This document shows, piece by piece, positions 9,337 to 18,123 of a DNA stretch of 64,000 nt. Origin of the DNA: Filifactor villosus (lineage in GTDB: Bacteria; Bacillota; Clostridia; Peptostreptococcales; Filifactoraceae); the NCBI RefSeq assembly GCF_042652965.1, contig NZ_JBHSHL010000003.1, positions 62,001-126,000 on the forward strand, read 5' to 3'. The notes below the pieces were generated by a model. It was given only the letters and a program-made list of their open reading frames with translations, did not search any database and had not been told where the DNA came from. A program made the translations under genes and the position numbers. Positions within the stretch are counted from its first letter, which is position 1. Each line of letters opens with the position of its first letter.

Positions 9337-9780
9337 ATGGCAGTAATTTTTGCAGTAATAGGTGGAGGAGCAGTAGTAGGAATAGCGACGGCGGACTATG
9401 ATGATTATAGTGATCATCATGATTACGATAATTACGGTAATTACGGTAATTACTCAGATGCGGCTGAAAGAAGAAGACGTAGGATAGAAAGCAAGAAAAA
9501 AGAGATATCTGAAAAAGAAGACGAGGTAAATGAGTATAAGATAGAAAAAGTCAATGACTATTTAAAAACCAAAAAGATAAAGGATGAAAGCGGAGTAAAG
9601 GTGGATGTTACAAAAGTTAAGCAGGATGGAGACGGAAAAATCAGGGAAGAAGAGAGCAGAGACATACGGAAGACAAATGATCATTTGGAAAAAAATGTGG
9701 AAGAGATAGATAAATTGATCAAGAAGATCGATAAGATCCTTGAAGAAACAAAAAGAGATAAAGAGAATACCGAAAAATAG
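9337..9780 (+). CDS. Small protein with tyrosine-rich tandem motif and coiled coil
   Basis: A 147-residue protein. Residues 1-18 are hydrophobic and glycine-rich (MAVIFAVIGGGAVVGIATA), possibly a membrane insertion. Residues about 20-40 consist of repeated Tyr-x-Asn/Asp triplets: YDD, YSD, YDN, YGN, YGN, YSD. An arginine cluster (ERRRRR) and a charged coiled coil fill the rest. No family recognised. It sits between two GTPases and upstream of two radical SAM genes; the triplets resemble the aromatic-x-Asn/Asp sites that some radical SAM/SPASM enzymes crosslink, so it could be their substrate (inference). Ribosome site GGAGG, 8 bases before the ATG. Confidence 0.75.
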   Translation: MAVIFAVIGGGAVVGIATADYDDYSDHHDYDNYGNYGNYSDAAERRRRRIESKKKEISEKEDEVNEYKIEKVNDYLKTKKIKDESGVKVDVTKVKQDGDGKIREEESRDIRKTNDHLEKNVEEIDKLIKKIDKILEETKRDKENTEK

Positions 9781-9809
9781 AGGATTAGATATTATTGGAG
9801 GAATGAAAG

Positions 9810-11573
9810 ATGAACATGATGGAGCAAATTAACGAATTTGTCGATGTGATGCTGGAAGAAAAAAGTAAATTTGAAGATATGAAAAATCAAATCAACAAGA
9901 GGGAGAATGAAGTGAGTGAGGTATTGGATCATCTTTCCGAATCAACTAAGAACATAGTATCCAAGCTGAAAGGTCAAATAAGTAATCGGAATGATGAGAT
10001 GGTGGCAGACATCTTTGATAAAGCATCACAGACAATATCTTCGAACATAAAGGAATCCAATGAAAAGGTTAAAGAAGGAATAAAAGGAATGGCCTTTATT
10101 CAGGACTTTGAAAGTCGATTTACAATCTCCGTTTTTGGAAAGGTAAAGGCGGGAAAAAGTTACCTTGGAAATTTTATTATGGGAAACACATTAAGAACGA
10201 AGGGGATTCCGAGTTCATATGATAAGGTTGAAGATATGAAGGTCCATGTCTATGATAGAGGCAAGATATACGAACAGAATAAGATGACAACAATGGATGA
10301 AGAACGGGAGTGTAACGGCCAAGAGTTTTATGTAAATAAGAGTGAGGCGACCAGCACCATTCAATGGATCGATTTGGGTGCGATGTGTTGGTTTGATACA
10401 CCCGGCATCGGGAGCGTTACAGAGCAAAATGAATTATTGGCAAAAGAATATGTTAAAAACTCTGATCTTATTATTTTTGCAAGCAATTCCGATGCGGCGG
10501 GGACAAGGCAGGAATTTTCGGAAATAAAGCAACTGCACGAAATGGGAAAACCCATGCTCTTGTTGCTCACACAATCGGATGCTTACGATTATGAAGAGGA
10601 CGATGAAGGAGACGAGATCAGTATCTTAATCCCTAAGAGCGAGAAAGACAGGAAGGACCAGGAAGAGTACATGTTGACTTCTCTGAGAGAACAAGGTATG
10701 GAAGATGTGTTGCAGTATGCCGATGTTCTTACAGTTTCTGCCTTGTTGGCGACGGAAGCCATAGAGCATAATGATCAAGAGATGTTTGAGGCGAGTAATA
10801 TGGGGAAACTTCTGAGCAAGTTGGTTGAAATTACAAAAAATGATGCTTCGGAAATGAAGAAAAAAACTCCCCGAGACAGAGTAAATGCAATGATCAACAG
10901 CGTAATAGAAAGTTTGGAGCAAATGCACTCGGAGATAGGAGAATTTTGTTCAAAAATCGATACGTATAAGGATGAGTTGATCGGGAAAAAACAGTATATG
11001 ATCGAACAAATCAAAGCGAAGGCCAATATGAAGGTTTTGGAGATTATCGCAAAGGCTAAGGCAGAGGTTGAAAAGGGTGAAGTAGGAGAGATCAAAGAGG
11101 AGGAACTGGCTTCTTCCATAAATATGGCTATTTCAGAAGCTATTCAAAGGGTCTGCATGGAGCAAACATTGTTGCAGTCACAGCAGGTAAGTCAATTGGA
11201 TCTTCACCTTACGGGGATAGGTGATCTGAAAATGAGACAGGAGAAGATAGCATATGAGCACTCTTATGTGAAAGAAGTGGAAAGAGATGCTGAAGGTTTT
11301 TTCGAGAATGTAGGAAAAATTATCTTTAAAAAGAAGTACTATACCTCTAAGATCGTAAGCGAGACGAGGTATTCCACATTTGATATAGGAGTCAATGACA
11401 ACGAGATCGCGAATAATATTATTCTACAGTTAAACGATGTATTTGATTCAACGGTAAGTGATTATATAGAAGGGCTTACCAAAGGTTATTACGAACCTGT
11501 AGAGGCTCTTCATCAAAAAACAAGTCATGAAATTAAGAGTGCATTAAATAGGTTAGAGGGAATGAGAATGTAG
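9810..11573 (+). CDS. Dynamin-like GTPase C (LeoA-like architecture)
   Basis: A 587-residue protein. Residues 1-100 are helical/coiled coil (MKNQINKRENEVSEVLDHL), followed by a GTPase domain: G1 GKVKAGKS (110-117), G3 DTPGI (196-200), G4 TQSD (254-257). The C-terminal 300 residues are long helices. A GTPase inserted between helical regions is the bacterial dynamin-like plan, and the G1 context (ISVFGKVKAGKS) recalls the LeoA/HP0731 group; that subfamily call is from memory. GGAGG lies 8 bases before the ATG. The next gene's ATG follows the stop with no gap. Confidence 0.82.
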   Translation: MNMMEQINEFVDVMLEEKSKFEDMKNQINKRENEVSEVLDHLSESTKNIVSKLKGQISNRNDEMVADIFDKASQTISSNIKESNEKVKEGIKGMAFIQDFESRFTISVFGKVKAGKSYLGNFIMGNTLRTKGIPSSYDKVEDMKVHVYDRGKIYEQNKMTTMDEERECNGQEFYVNKSEATSTIQWIDLGAMCWFDTPGIGSVTEQNELLAKEYVKNSDLIIFASNSDAAGTRQEFSEIKQLHEMGKPMLLLLTQSDAYDYEEDDEGDEISILIPKSEKDRKDQEEYMLTSLREQGMEDVLQYADVLTVSALLATEAIEHNDQEMFEASNMGKLLSKLVEITKNDASEMKKKTPRDRVNAMINSVIESLEQMHSEIGEFCSKIDTYKDELIGKKQYMIEQIKAKANMKVLEIIAKAKAEVEKGEVGEIKEEELASSINMAISEAIQRVCMEQTLLQSQQVSQLDLHLTGIGDLKMRQEKIAYEHSYVKEVERDAEGFFENVGKIIFKKKYYTSKIVSETRYSTFDIGVNDNEIANNIILQLNDVFDSTVSDYIEGLTKGYYEPVEALHQKTSHEIKSALNRLEGMRM

Positions 11574-12680
11574 ATGTTGACAGTTATTTTAAAAGGTACA
11601 AACGGCTGCAACCTTAACTGCAGCTATTGTTCCGTAGGAGAAAAAAGAAATATTCAAAAGGTAGATGAGCATAAACTTACAGAGATCTTAAGCTATGTGT
11701 GCGAGCTTTGCAGAGCTGGTAATGAGGACATAGTGAGCATTATTTTGCACGGGGGAGAGCCTACGTTGATAGACCCTTCTATCTATGAAGGCGCAATTGA
11801 ACGGGCCAAGAAAAACTATCCTGACATTTCATTAAAGATCTTCATGCAAACAAACGGATATAAATTCGATGAACGATACATCGAGTTTATATCCAAGTAT
11901 GATATTAGTGTAGGAGTATCCATAGATTTTCCGGGAGAATCTCATGATCTCCAAAGACGTACAGTGGCAAATACCGTTACCTTTGATCGGGTGTCAAAAA
12001 ATATTTTGACCCTTTTGGAACATGGGATATCAGTTTCCTGTCTAACCGTACTGACTCAGAACACTTTGAGTTTGGGATACGAGTATTTAGACTTTCTTGA
12101 GAAAAATAATTTGCATTTGAAAATAAATCCTCTATTAAATTATGGGAATGCTTATGGAAAAGAAGAACTGGCTTTAAAAGAAGGGCAGTATGCGGACTAT
12201 CTTATAGATCTGTTTAAGTATATTGTGAAAAACGATCTGGAAGTAAGCATAGCTCCCCTTGACAAAATTCTACAAGGGATAGTGTGGGATCAAAAAATAC
12301 GCGAATGTTCCTTTGATCCGTCCTGTAACTATAGGTTTTTGTGTATTGATCATAAGGGAGATATATACCCTTGCGGGAAGTATTCGGATATGGACGAGTT
12401 CAAATTGGGAAATATAAGTCAAAAAAGGTATGATCTGAATAAGAGTTCCAAACTTCAAATGCTTTTAAGTCGAAGGAATGAACATGCACCTGAGGATTGT
12501 CGGGGATGCAGATATAGAAACTTATGTAATTGCGGTTGCAATGCGGATGCAAGTATAGGTGGAGGACTTTCGAAAGTACCGCCGTACTGCAAAGATTACA
12601 AAAAGATATTTGACTTCTTTCACGGAGAGGGTCTTGTGTTGTTGAAAGAGAAACTGATCCAAGAAAAGGGGAGGAACTGA
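11574..12680 (+). CDS. Radical SAM/SPASM maturase-like protein
   Basis: A 368-residue enzyme. The radical SAM motif CNLNCSYC (C12, C16, C19) is at the N-terminus. The C-terminal SPASM domain is complete: CIDHKGDIYPCG followed by CRGCRYRNLCNCGC (309-322, spacing C-x2-C-x5-C-x3-C) and a last cysteine in PPYCKDY, enough for two auxiliary Fe-S clusters. SPASM enzymes mostly modify peptides or protein side chains (sactipeptide, cyclophane and sulfatase maturases), so the target is probably a protein, perhaps one in this cluster. It starts immediately after the GTPase stop (TAGATG), implying translational coupling. Confidence 0.9.
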   Translation: MLTVILKGTNGCNLNCSYCSVGEKRNIQKVDEHKLTEILSYVCELCRAGNEDIVSIILHGGEPTLIDPSIYEGAIERAKKNYPDISLKIFMQTNGYKFDERYIEFISKYDISVGVSIDFPGESHDLQRRTVANTVTFDRVSKNILTLLEHGISVSCLTVLTQNTLSLGYEYLDFLEKNNLHLKINPLLNYGNAYGKEELALKEGQYADYLIDLFKYIVKNDLEVSIAPLDKILQGIVWDQKIRECSFDPSCNYRFLCIDHKGDIYPCGKYSDMDEFKLGNISQKRYDLNKSSKLQMLLSRRNEHAPEDCRGCRYRNLCNCGCNADASIGGGLSKVPPYCKDYKKIFDFFHGEGLVLLKEKLIQEKGRN

Positions 12681-12681
12681 G

Positions 12682-14382
12682 ATGCTCTATGAGCTGTTAT
12701 TGGTCAATATATCCAGAGATTTGAGCGGTCATTCTTCAAGTTTTCAAGATAGCATAGGACATTATCTTATTGCAGCATATTTAAGGAAGCATGATTTTAA
12801 GGCCTATGTGTTTTCGGGAAGAGTAGAAGCCTGTAAGGAAGTCATAAGGAATGAAGTCGAAAATCATAAGGTGCCGATTATAGGATTTTATGTTGCAGCA
12901 GATAATATCAGGATCGTTTCTCATGCAATAGCATGGGTGAAAAAAATGTTCCCTCGTGTTATTACGGTTGTTGGTGGCCCTCAGGTAATGGCTTTGGATT
13001 ATGAGTTTTTTGAAGCGACAGGTAATGATTTTGCCATTATGGGTGAGGGCGAGATTCCGGTAAAGAGGTTACTGGAGTGTTTGATAGACAATTCTTTTGA
13101 TATTGAGAAGATCCCTTCTCTGATAAGAAGGGATGACAAAGAGAGAAGCCTTATTGTTAATCAAACCTTAGATGCTGTCATCGAGGATTTGGATACGATA
13201 CCTTATCCAAGTATGGAAGACAGTGTATCCAAAAAATTTCGGGATGGAACCACAGTGGGTATTATTACGGGAAGAGGCTGTCCGTACAAATGTACTTTTT
13301 GCTATGAAGGAGCAAATGCCAAGAATGTTCGATTTAGGAGTATTCCTAATGTTATGGAAGAGATCGATTATATATACAAACATAACAAGAGGTTGAGGTA
13401 CATTAACATTTACGATGATACATTTACTATAAAAAAAGAAAGAGTTTTGGAGTTTTGTAATGAAATTTCGAAAAGAGGGATCAAGTGGTTTTGTGAAGGA
13501 CATGTCAGCTTTGTCTTGAAAAACCCTGATGTTTTGCAAGAAATGGTCAACTCCGGCTTGACCTGTATTCAGTTTGGAATTGAGAGCGGATCGAATGATG
13601 TGTTAAAAGCCTATAATAAAAATACTACTTTCGACATGATAGCAGACACTATAAAGATTTGTAAGAAAACGGGGATCCATGGTATTACAGGTAACTTTAT
13701 TATAGGAGGAGCACTTGAAACCAGGCACAGTATAGAGGAAAGTAAGAGATTGGTGAAGGAACTTATTTATTCGGCGAAGGGAATTATTGAGCTGTATGTT
13801 GTGTATTTCGCTCCTTATCCAAACACTGAAATTGTAAATAACCCCGGCAAATTCAATATGAAGATAAACAAACATTTTCAAGAATATAACCTCAATACAA
13901 TGAGAAGTCCGGTTGTAGAGACAGAGGAACTTTCAACAAAGGAAATCTATGAATTAAAAAGAGAGTTTGAGTCTTATGTAGAGTCTTTATATAGTGAAGC
14001 AACACTTCTCTCAACAAAAGAAGATGTTTTGCAGGGGTTGTTTCAAGATGGGAAGAGGATTCACCTGAATCCCACTTGGGAAAGACACTACCTTTCTCAT
14101 TCGCATATAGTGAACTTTATAGAACACTTAAGTGATCGTGAGCAAACATTTCATCCCGAGTACTATATAATAAGAACATTTGAGGACATAATTCTTGAAG
14201 GGGAAGATCTTTTTACGGAGGTAGGCAGTTTTAGAGGAATTGAGAAGGATATTCTTGTCAATGCTTCCGGGGTTTATAATTCCAAGGAAATGGCAAGGAT
14301 GTTTGGTGTATCTATAGAGAAGATAGAAGAGGTATATTATAAGCTAAATGACAGGTGTCTTGTGTATGTGAGTGAATTTTAG
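12682..14382 (+). CDS. B12-binding-domain radical SAM protein
   Basis: A 566-residue protein in the B12-binding radical SAM superfamily. The N-terminal 140 residues look like a cobalamin-binding Rossmann domain (VPIIGFYV, VVGGPQV, AIMGEGEIP); I do not see the DxHxxG cobalt-ligand motif, so base-off binding is not proven. The radical SAM motif is CPYKCTFC (C200, C204, C207). The barrel continues with GIESGSNDVL and GNFIIGG. The last 200 residues are an extra domain ending in an HTH-like stretch (NSKEMARMFGVSIEKIEEVYYKL). It starts two bases after the SPASM gene stop. Methyltransfer is common in the superfamily; the substrate is unknown. Confidence 0.87.
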   Translation: MLYELLLVNISRDLSGHSSSFQDSIGHYLIAAYLRKHDFKAYVFSGRVEACKEVIRNEVENHKVPIIGFYVAADNIRIVSHAIAWVKKMFPRVITVVGGPQVMALDYEFFEATGNDFAIMGEGEIPVKRLLECLIDNSFDIEKIPSLIRRDDKERSLIVNQTLDAVIEDLDTIPYPSMEDSVSKKFRDGTTVGIITGRGCPYKCTFCYEGANAKNVRFRSIPNVMEEIDYIYKHNKRLRYINIYDDTFTIKKERVLEFCNEISKRGIKWFCEGHVSFVLKNPDVLQEMVNSGLTCIQFGIESGSNDVLKAYNKNTTFDMIADTIKICKKTGIHGITGNFIIGGALETRHSIEESKRLVKELIYSAKGIIELYVVYFAPYPNTEIVNNPGKFNMKINKHFQEYNLNTMRSPVVETEELSTKEIYELKREFESYVESLYSEATLLSTKEDVLQGLFQDGKRIHLNPTWERHYLSHSHIVNFIEHLSDREQTFHPEYYIIRTFEDIILEGEDLFTEVGSFRGIEKDILVNASGVYNSKEMARMFGVSIEKIEEVYYKLNDRCLVYVSEF

Positions 14383-14395
14383 AAGAGGGTGAAGT

Positions 14396-15253
14396 TTGTT
14401 GTTAAATTCGGAATATGTTGATAGGGCTATGAAGGATCTACAGAAAGTAGATTCTCAATATAAGGAAGTGTTGAGAAGAACGATATACAATATTGAAAGA
14501 TTACAAAATTCAAGAAAAAATTCAATCAATACGATCCAGAGAGTTGAGAAATATATTGAAGGACTTGCAAACAGACGTAGGGATATTGACACGAAGTTAG
14601 GCAAGATACGACTGAATTATAAAAGATTTATTGATGTAATGCAACGGCTTGAGAGAGTAGAAACGGAAAACAGGCAGAGCAGTCAAACAGCTAAAATAGG
14701 AATGGCGGGGACCTTGGGAGGATTGGCAGTATCCCAGTTAGGAGGACATGCAGCAGTATCCATAGCAATGCTTTTTGGGACTTCTTCTACAGGAATTGCA
14801 ATTTCTTCTCTTACAGGTGCAGCTGCTACAAATGCAGCCTTAGCATGGCTGGGTGGTGGAGCACTTGCTGCCGGAGGAGCGGGAGTTGCAGGAGGAAGCA
14901 CTATGGTTGCTGCAATGGGACCCATAGGTTGGGTCATCGGTGGGGTTTCATTGGCAGCAACCTTAATTGCAATCAATTTATCGAATGAAGAACTGGGAAG
15001 AAAATTGGAATCCTCTATAAGAAAGATAAAAAAAGAGATAACCAGAATAGAAGGAATCAACGTTAAGGTTTCCACATGGAATAAAGAGACCATAGAGCTT
15101 TCCAATTCTATAATGAGAACGCTCACTTATCTCAATAAAAATCCAAACAAAAATATTAATAATTTTACGGATGACGAGATAAAGGAACTTATGATACTTC
15201 TGAATTCTTCGGAAGTATTGTCCAAGAAGATAGGATCTACGATTTCGAGGTGA
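14396..15253 (+). CDS. Coiled-coil protein with glycine/alanine-rich membrane core
   Basis: A 285-residue protein of unknown family. Residues 1-95 are a coiled coil (DSQYKEVLRRTIYNIERLQNSRK). Residues about 100-200 are strongly hydrophobic and rich in Gly and Ala (LAWLGGGALAAGGAGVAGGS), with several GxxxG-like spacings suited to membrane insertion or helix packing. Residues 200-285 return to charged helices. The start is TTG behind GAGGGTGAAG, 13 bases after the preceding stop. With the neighbouring GTPases it may form a membrane-associated complex (inference). Confidence 0.75.
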   Translation: MLLNSEYVDRAMKDLQKVDSQYKEVLRRTIYNIERLQNSRKNSINTIQRVEKYIEGLANRRRDIDTKLGKIRLNYKRFIDVMQRLERVETENRQSSQTAKIGMAGTLGGLAVSQLGGHAAVSIAMLFGTSSTGIAISSLTGAAATNAALAWLGGGALAAGGAGVAGGSTMVAAMGPIGWVIGGVSLAATLIAINLSNEELGRKLESSIRKIKKEITRIEGINVKVSTWNKETIELSNSIMRTLTYLNKNPNKNINNFTDDEIKELMILLNSSEVLSKKIGSTISR

Positions 15254-15259
15254 TAGATT

Positions 15260-16672
15260 ATGAATAAGAACGATTTAGAGTTAAACAGACTTGTTAGAGG
15301 GCAGAAGTGGGTAGATTCAAAATGTGACAAGTATGATTATATGATAGCGGCATTTTGTGGTTTTTCAGCCGGAATTATTGATTCTTTTTTTGTTAAAACG
15401 CCTGGTATAGGCCCTTTGGGAAATATGACGGATAGAGGAGCGGATATAGCTGTTTCAAAAGTTGCTCAAATGCTTTGGCAAGTAGATGGGAGGAGTTTTG
15501 ATCAAGGAAAGTCGAGAAGGGCACCGGACAACTTGGTAAGATCGATTTCTTATTTGGAACAGTCATTTCCTGTAAACTTTGATGCAAGATATGCAGCGGA
15601 CTTGAAAGATTCAAGCGGACAAATAGTAGGAATGAACCCCAGAAACCACCATCTTATGTCTTTGGCACATTCTCCGGACATTATAGGACTCTTATTTTCT
15701 ATTTTGGATCAATTCACGGGTCAAGCGAGTTTTATATCTCAAGGAAAACTCATTCGTTTGTATCCTATAAAAGATGCTAGAAATAACAAAATTATGTATA
15801 TGCAGGGTACAAACTTTGAATCGAGGATCTTCTGTGGAATCTGTAATTGGTTAGGTCATATTATGTCTGATCTTGTAGGCTCAAGTTCCACAAGGCAACC
15901 GGGGAAAGTTGGGCGAGGTGCAGGTCTTCCAATTCCTTTCTATGAACTATTTCTTACAATGCAATTTGGAGACTTTGACGGAGAAACCTTTGCTGACATT
16001 GCAGTAAGGATATTTCAGGAGGGATATGACTTAAGACACGGTGCAGCAATGTCTGTACCAATCATAATAATGGATTTAGCCATTAAATTGATTTGGGCTA
16101 TAAAACAGAGATTTTATCATAAAAAACCTTGGAAAGAATGTATCCCCAGCCAAAGGCACGCAGATTTACGGATGATGATAATAGTCGGAAATGCAACTTT
16201 GTGTTTGGTCGATGGAGCGGATGCGGCAATTCGATCTCTCATTCAAGGCGGGAATGCGTTAACTTTTGCACTCCATTTGAATTTAATTGCCTGGGCTCGT
16301 CTAATCATACTTGTCTTTAGAGAAATAAGAATTCGCTATGGAGGAGAAGCGGATTTGGCAGTAGAGATGTTTTTGGCCAAAATAGGATTTAATGACGGAT
16401 ATGAATTAAGAAGATACTATCAGACTATGAATTCCTTGGACCAACAACTGGATACCTTACTTAAAGATTATATCAAGAAAGTTGAAAGAGAGTATGAACA
16501 GTTTATGAAGTACATGGACGGCTGTTTTGACAGAAATGCAAACTCTGTCGATGTGAGGATGAAAAATAGTATATCCTTTGCAGAAACCTATAAAGTAAAG
16601 AATAGCAGGATATTTTACACCCCCCAAGAGTTGAGGTATTGGCTTGGAAAAGGATGGGAAAATAAAAAATAA
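15260..16672 (+). CDS. Conserved membrane-associated protein of unknown function
   Basis: A 470-residue protein. I recall homologs in Firmicutes that begin with a similar stretch (DLELNRLVRGQKWVDSKCDKYDY) and carry NHHLMSLAHSPD and LGHIMSDLVGSS, but no described function. Hydrophobic segments lie near 28-45 (AAFCGFSAGIIDSFFV), 270-290 and 320-360 (LCLVDGADAAIRSLIQGG, LNLIAWARLIILVF). Conserved HH and HS pairs might bind metal or phosphate (inference). It starts 6 bases after the previous gene and ends the cluster; a GGTGATAG run precedes the ATG. Confidence 0.75.
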   Translation: MNKNDLELNRLVRGQKWVDSKCDKYDYMIAAFCGFSAGIIDSFFVKTPGIGPLGNMTDRGADIAVSKVAQMLWQVDGRSFDQGKSRRAPDNLVRSISYLEQSFPVNFDARYAADLKDSSGQIVGMNPRNHHLMSLAHSPDIIGLLFSILDQFTGQASFISQGKLIRLYPIKDARNNKIMYMQGTNFESRIFCGICNWLGHIMSDLVGSSSTRQPGKVGRGAGLPIPFYELFLTMQFGDFDGETFADIAVRIFQEGYDLRHGAAMSVPIIIMDLAIKLIWAIKQRFYHKKPWKECIPSQRHADLRMMIIVGNATLCLVDGADAAIRSLIQGGNALTFALHLNLIAWARLIILVFREIRIRYGGEADLAVEMFLAKIGFNDGYELRRYYQTMNSLDQQLDTLLKDYIKKVEREYEQFMKYMDGCFDRNANSVDVRMKNSISFAETYKVKNSRIFYTPQELRYWLGKGWENKK

Positions 16673-16759
16673 CAGGACTATCGCATACAAAAGTAGAATG
16701 GATAGGACAATAGTTCTATCGAAGAAGAGCAGTATGCCCGGTTCTCGTCGAACGTATGA

Positions 16760-16828
16760 CAGGTGCTTATATATCTGCCGTCCTTCCACTTTACGGGAGG
16801 ATCGGTATCGATAAGATAAGCACCTGTT
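16760..16828. repeat. Long inverted repeat after the GTPase/radical SAM cluster
   Basis: ACAGGTGCTTAT near 16759-16770 is perfectly complemented by ATAAGCACCTGT near 16816-16827, with a loop of about 45 bases that holds a smaller dyad. No long T-tract follows, so terminator function is only possible. Confidence 0.5.
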
Positions 16829-16840
16829 TATTTTCACTGA

Positions 16841-16956
16841 GGAACAGCGTACAAAGGCAAGTTTCCGATTTTTTCTTCGACTTTATAAAATACAGAGGTT
16901 TGTTATATCAATCTTTTCAAGAATTTTATCTTTTGTATAAAATTGATGTTATGCTG
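16841..16956 (+). repeat. Family C repeat, right end missing
   Basis: Starts GGAACAGCGTACAAAGGCAA and contains the family core (CGACTTTATAAAATACA, GTTATATCAAT, GTATAAAAT). It is cut off at ATGCTG, where a family A copy begins, so A appears inserted into C. Confidence 0.65.
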
Positions 16957-17073
16957 ATACTATTCTCCCATTTAAAATGTCAGGTGGAGAGAATATATAT
17001 TTGCCGGAAATATTTTGAGCAAACGTAGAATTCAAACTTCACAACCGGACAATCCTAATAGATTAAATAGTAT
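16957..17073 (+). repeat. Family A repeat
   Basis: Starts ATACTATTCTCCCATTTAAA and ends TTAAATAGTAT. Diverged in the middle. Confidence 0.7.
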
Positions 17074-17140
17074 GAGAAAACATCCTATAATTCGAAAAAG
17101 TTGTAGAACATCAGTTTTTCCGGAACAAAGCTCTTCCCTA

Positions 17141-17253
17141 ATACTATTCTTCCTTTAGGTTATGGATATAAATGCTGTGTAACTCATAGAAGATAAAACG
17201 GATTTTCGTGTTCCAAAAACAGATATATCCACACTTCTATCGGAGAATCGTAT
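17141..17253 (+). repeat. Family B repeat, first of a tandem pair
   Basis: Starts ATACTATTCTTCCTTTAGG and ends GGAGAATCGTAT; one base separates it from the next copy. Confidence 0.85.
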
Positions 17254-17254
17254 A

Positions 17255-17367
17255 ATACTATTATTCTTTTGAGCTGTGGATGTAAATAATCTGTGACCCA
17301 TAGAAGATAAAACGGATTTTCGTGTTCCAAAAACAGATATATCCATACTTCTATCGAAGAATCGTAT
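17255..17367 (+). repeat. Family B repeat, second of a tandem pair
   Basis: Starts ATACTATTATTCTTTTGAG and ends GAAGAATCGTAT. It shares the variant TTTTCGTGTTCCAAAAAC with the copy before it, so the pair probably arose by local duplication. Confidence 0.85.
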
Positions 17368-17372
17368 AAATT

Positions 17373-17447
17373 GTGTGTTTAAAGGGTTTCTACACTTCGT
17401 TACACAAAGAAAGTTATTTTGCCAATTGTGCGGTATTTCCCTGTTTC
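17373..17447 (+). repeat. Family C fragment
   Basis: Ends AATTGTGCGGTATTTCCC, the most typical family C terminus in the window. It borders the 3' end of the ric gene. Confidence 0.55.
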
Positions 17448-17467
17448 TTGAATTATGGGCTATTGCA

Positions 17468-18115
17468 CTAATGTTCGAACAGGACCGAGTTTTCGAGGAA
17501 TACGTGCAGGTGGATGTCATCGACGAGTTCGTGCATTTTGCTGAAGGCGAGTCGGTAGGTGGGGCAGGCATCCTCGGGAGGAGTGAAGTCGTCGGTCAAC
17601 GCTTGTAGCTTGCGAAGGAGTTCTCCCACCCGGTCATGGTCATCTCTGAGCTTGCTCCAGTCCGTGGTCGGATTTCGGAGAGCTTCGGGGAAGACGATTT
17701 TTTCTTCATCGGCAAAGTGAGGCATCAGATCCTGCTTTAAAGCGAGGAAGGTTTGATAGATGGAGGTCAAAACTTCACCGTGGTGTTCGTAATGCACATA
17801 GAGGATCTTTTCGAGCAGCTTCTCGACTTCTTCCACCAGCTGTTCTTCCGTTCTATGGTGGGTTGTAACGATATAGTGGATCAAGGCCTTTTTGTCGAGG
17901 TTTAGGGCCTGTCTCCAGTCGTTTATCTCTCCTAGGGGTTCGTAACTGTTGAGTTCTTCTACAAAGTTGTCGACATCGAGACCCTGTTTTTTGACCGAGT
18001 CTTCGAGGATCTGCCATCCTCCGCAACAGAAGTCGATGTTGTGTTTGCTCAGAAGTTCAACGATATGAGGTCTTTGTTTTACGGCTTCTTCCACTCTCAT
18101 TGTTTTTGTAATCAT
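17468..18115 (-). CDS. ric: Iron-sulfur cluster repair di-iron protein (RIC/ScdA/YtfE family)
   Basis: A 215-residue cytoplasmic protein that restores Fe-S clusters damaged by nitric oxide or peroxide. The N-terminal ScdA_N/DUF542 domain has the signature NIDFCCGG (Cys 29-30). The rest is a hemerythrin-like four-helix bundle with iron ligands in HHRTEEQL, HYEHHGEV, HFADEEK and HDRVGELL, and a last conserved His/Glu in HLHVFLEN. The C-terminus stops at VLFEH, a few residues shorter than usual, next to a family C fragment. It lies 8 bases downstream of the DUF438 gene and is probably co-transcribed with it. Confidence 0.93.
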   Translation of the reverse strand: MITKTMRVEEAVKQRPHIVELLSKHNIDFCCGGWQILEDSVKKQGLDVDNFVEELNSYEPLGEINDWRQALNLDKKALIHYIVTTHHRTEEQLVEEVEKLLEKILYVHYEHHGEVLTSIYQTFLALKQDLMPHFADEEKIVFPEALRNPTTDWSKLRDDHDRVGELLRKLQALTDDFTPPEDACPTYRLAFSKMHELVDDIHLHVFLENSVLFEH

Positions 18116-18123
18116 AGTAATCC

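Noticed and set aside
11574..12680. Viperin-type antiviral radical SAM enzyme
   Set aside because: The protein has a full C-terminal SPASM domain and lacks the short viperin plan; it fits peptide or protein maturases better.
16760..16828. Attachment site of a mobile island at the end of the GTPase/radical SAM cluster
   Set aside because: The inverted repeat here has no partner at the start of the cluster, and no integrase or tRNA gene is nearby.
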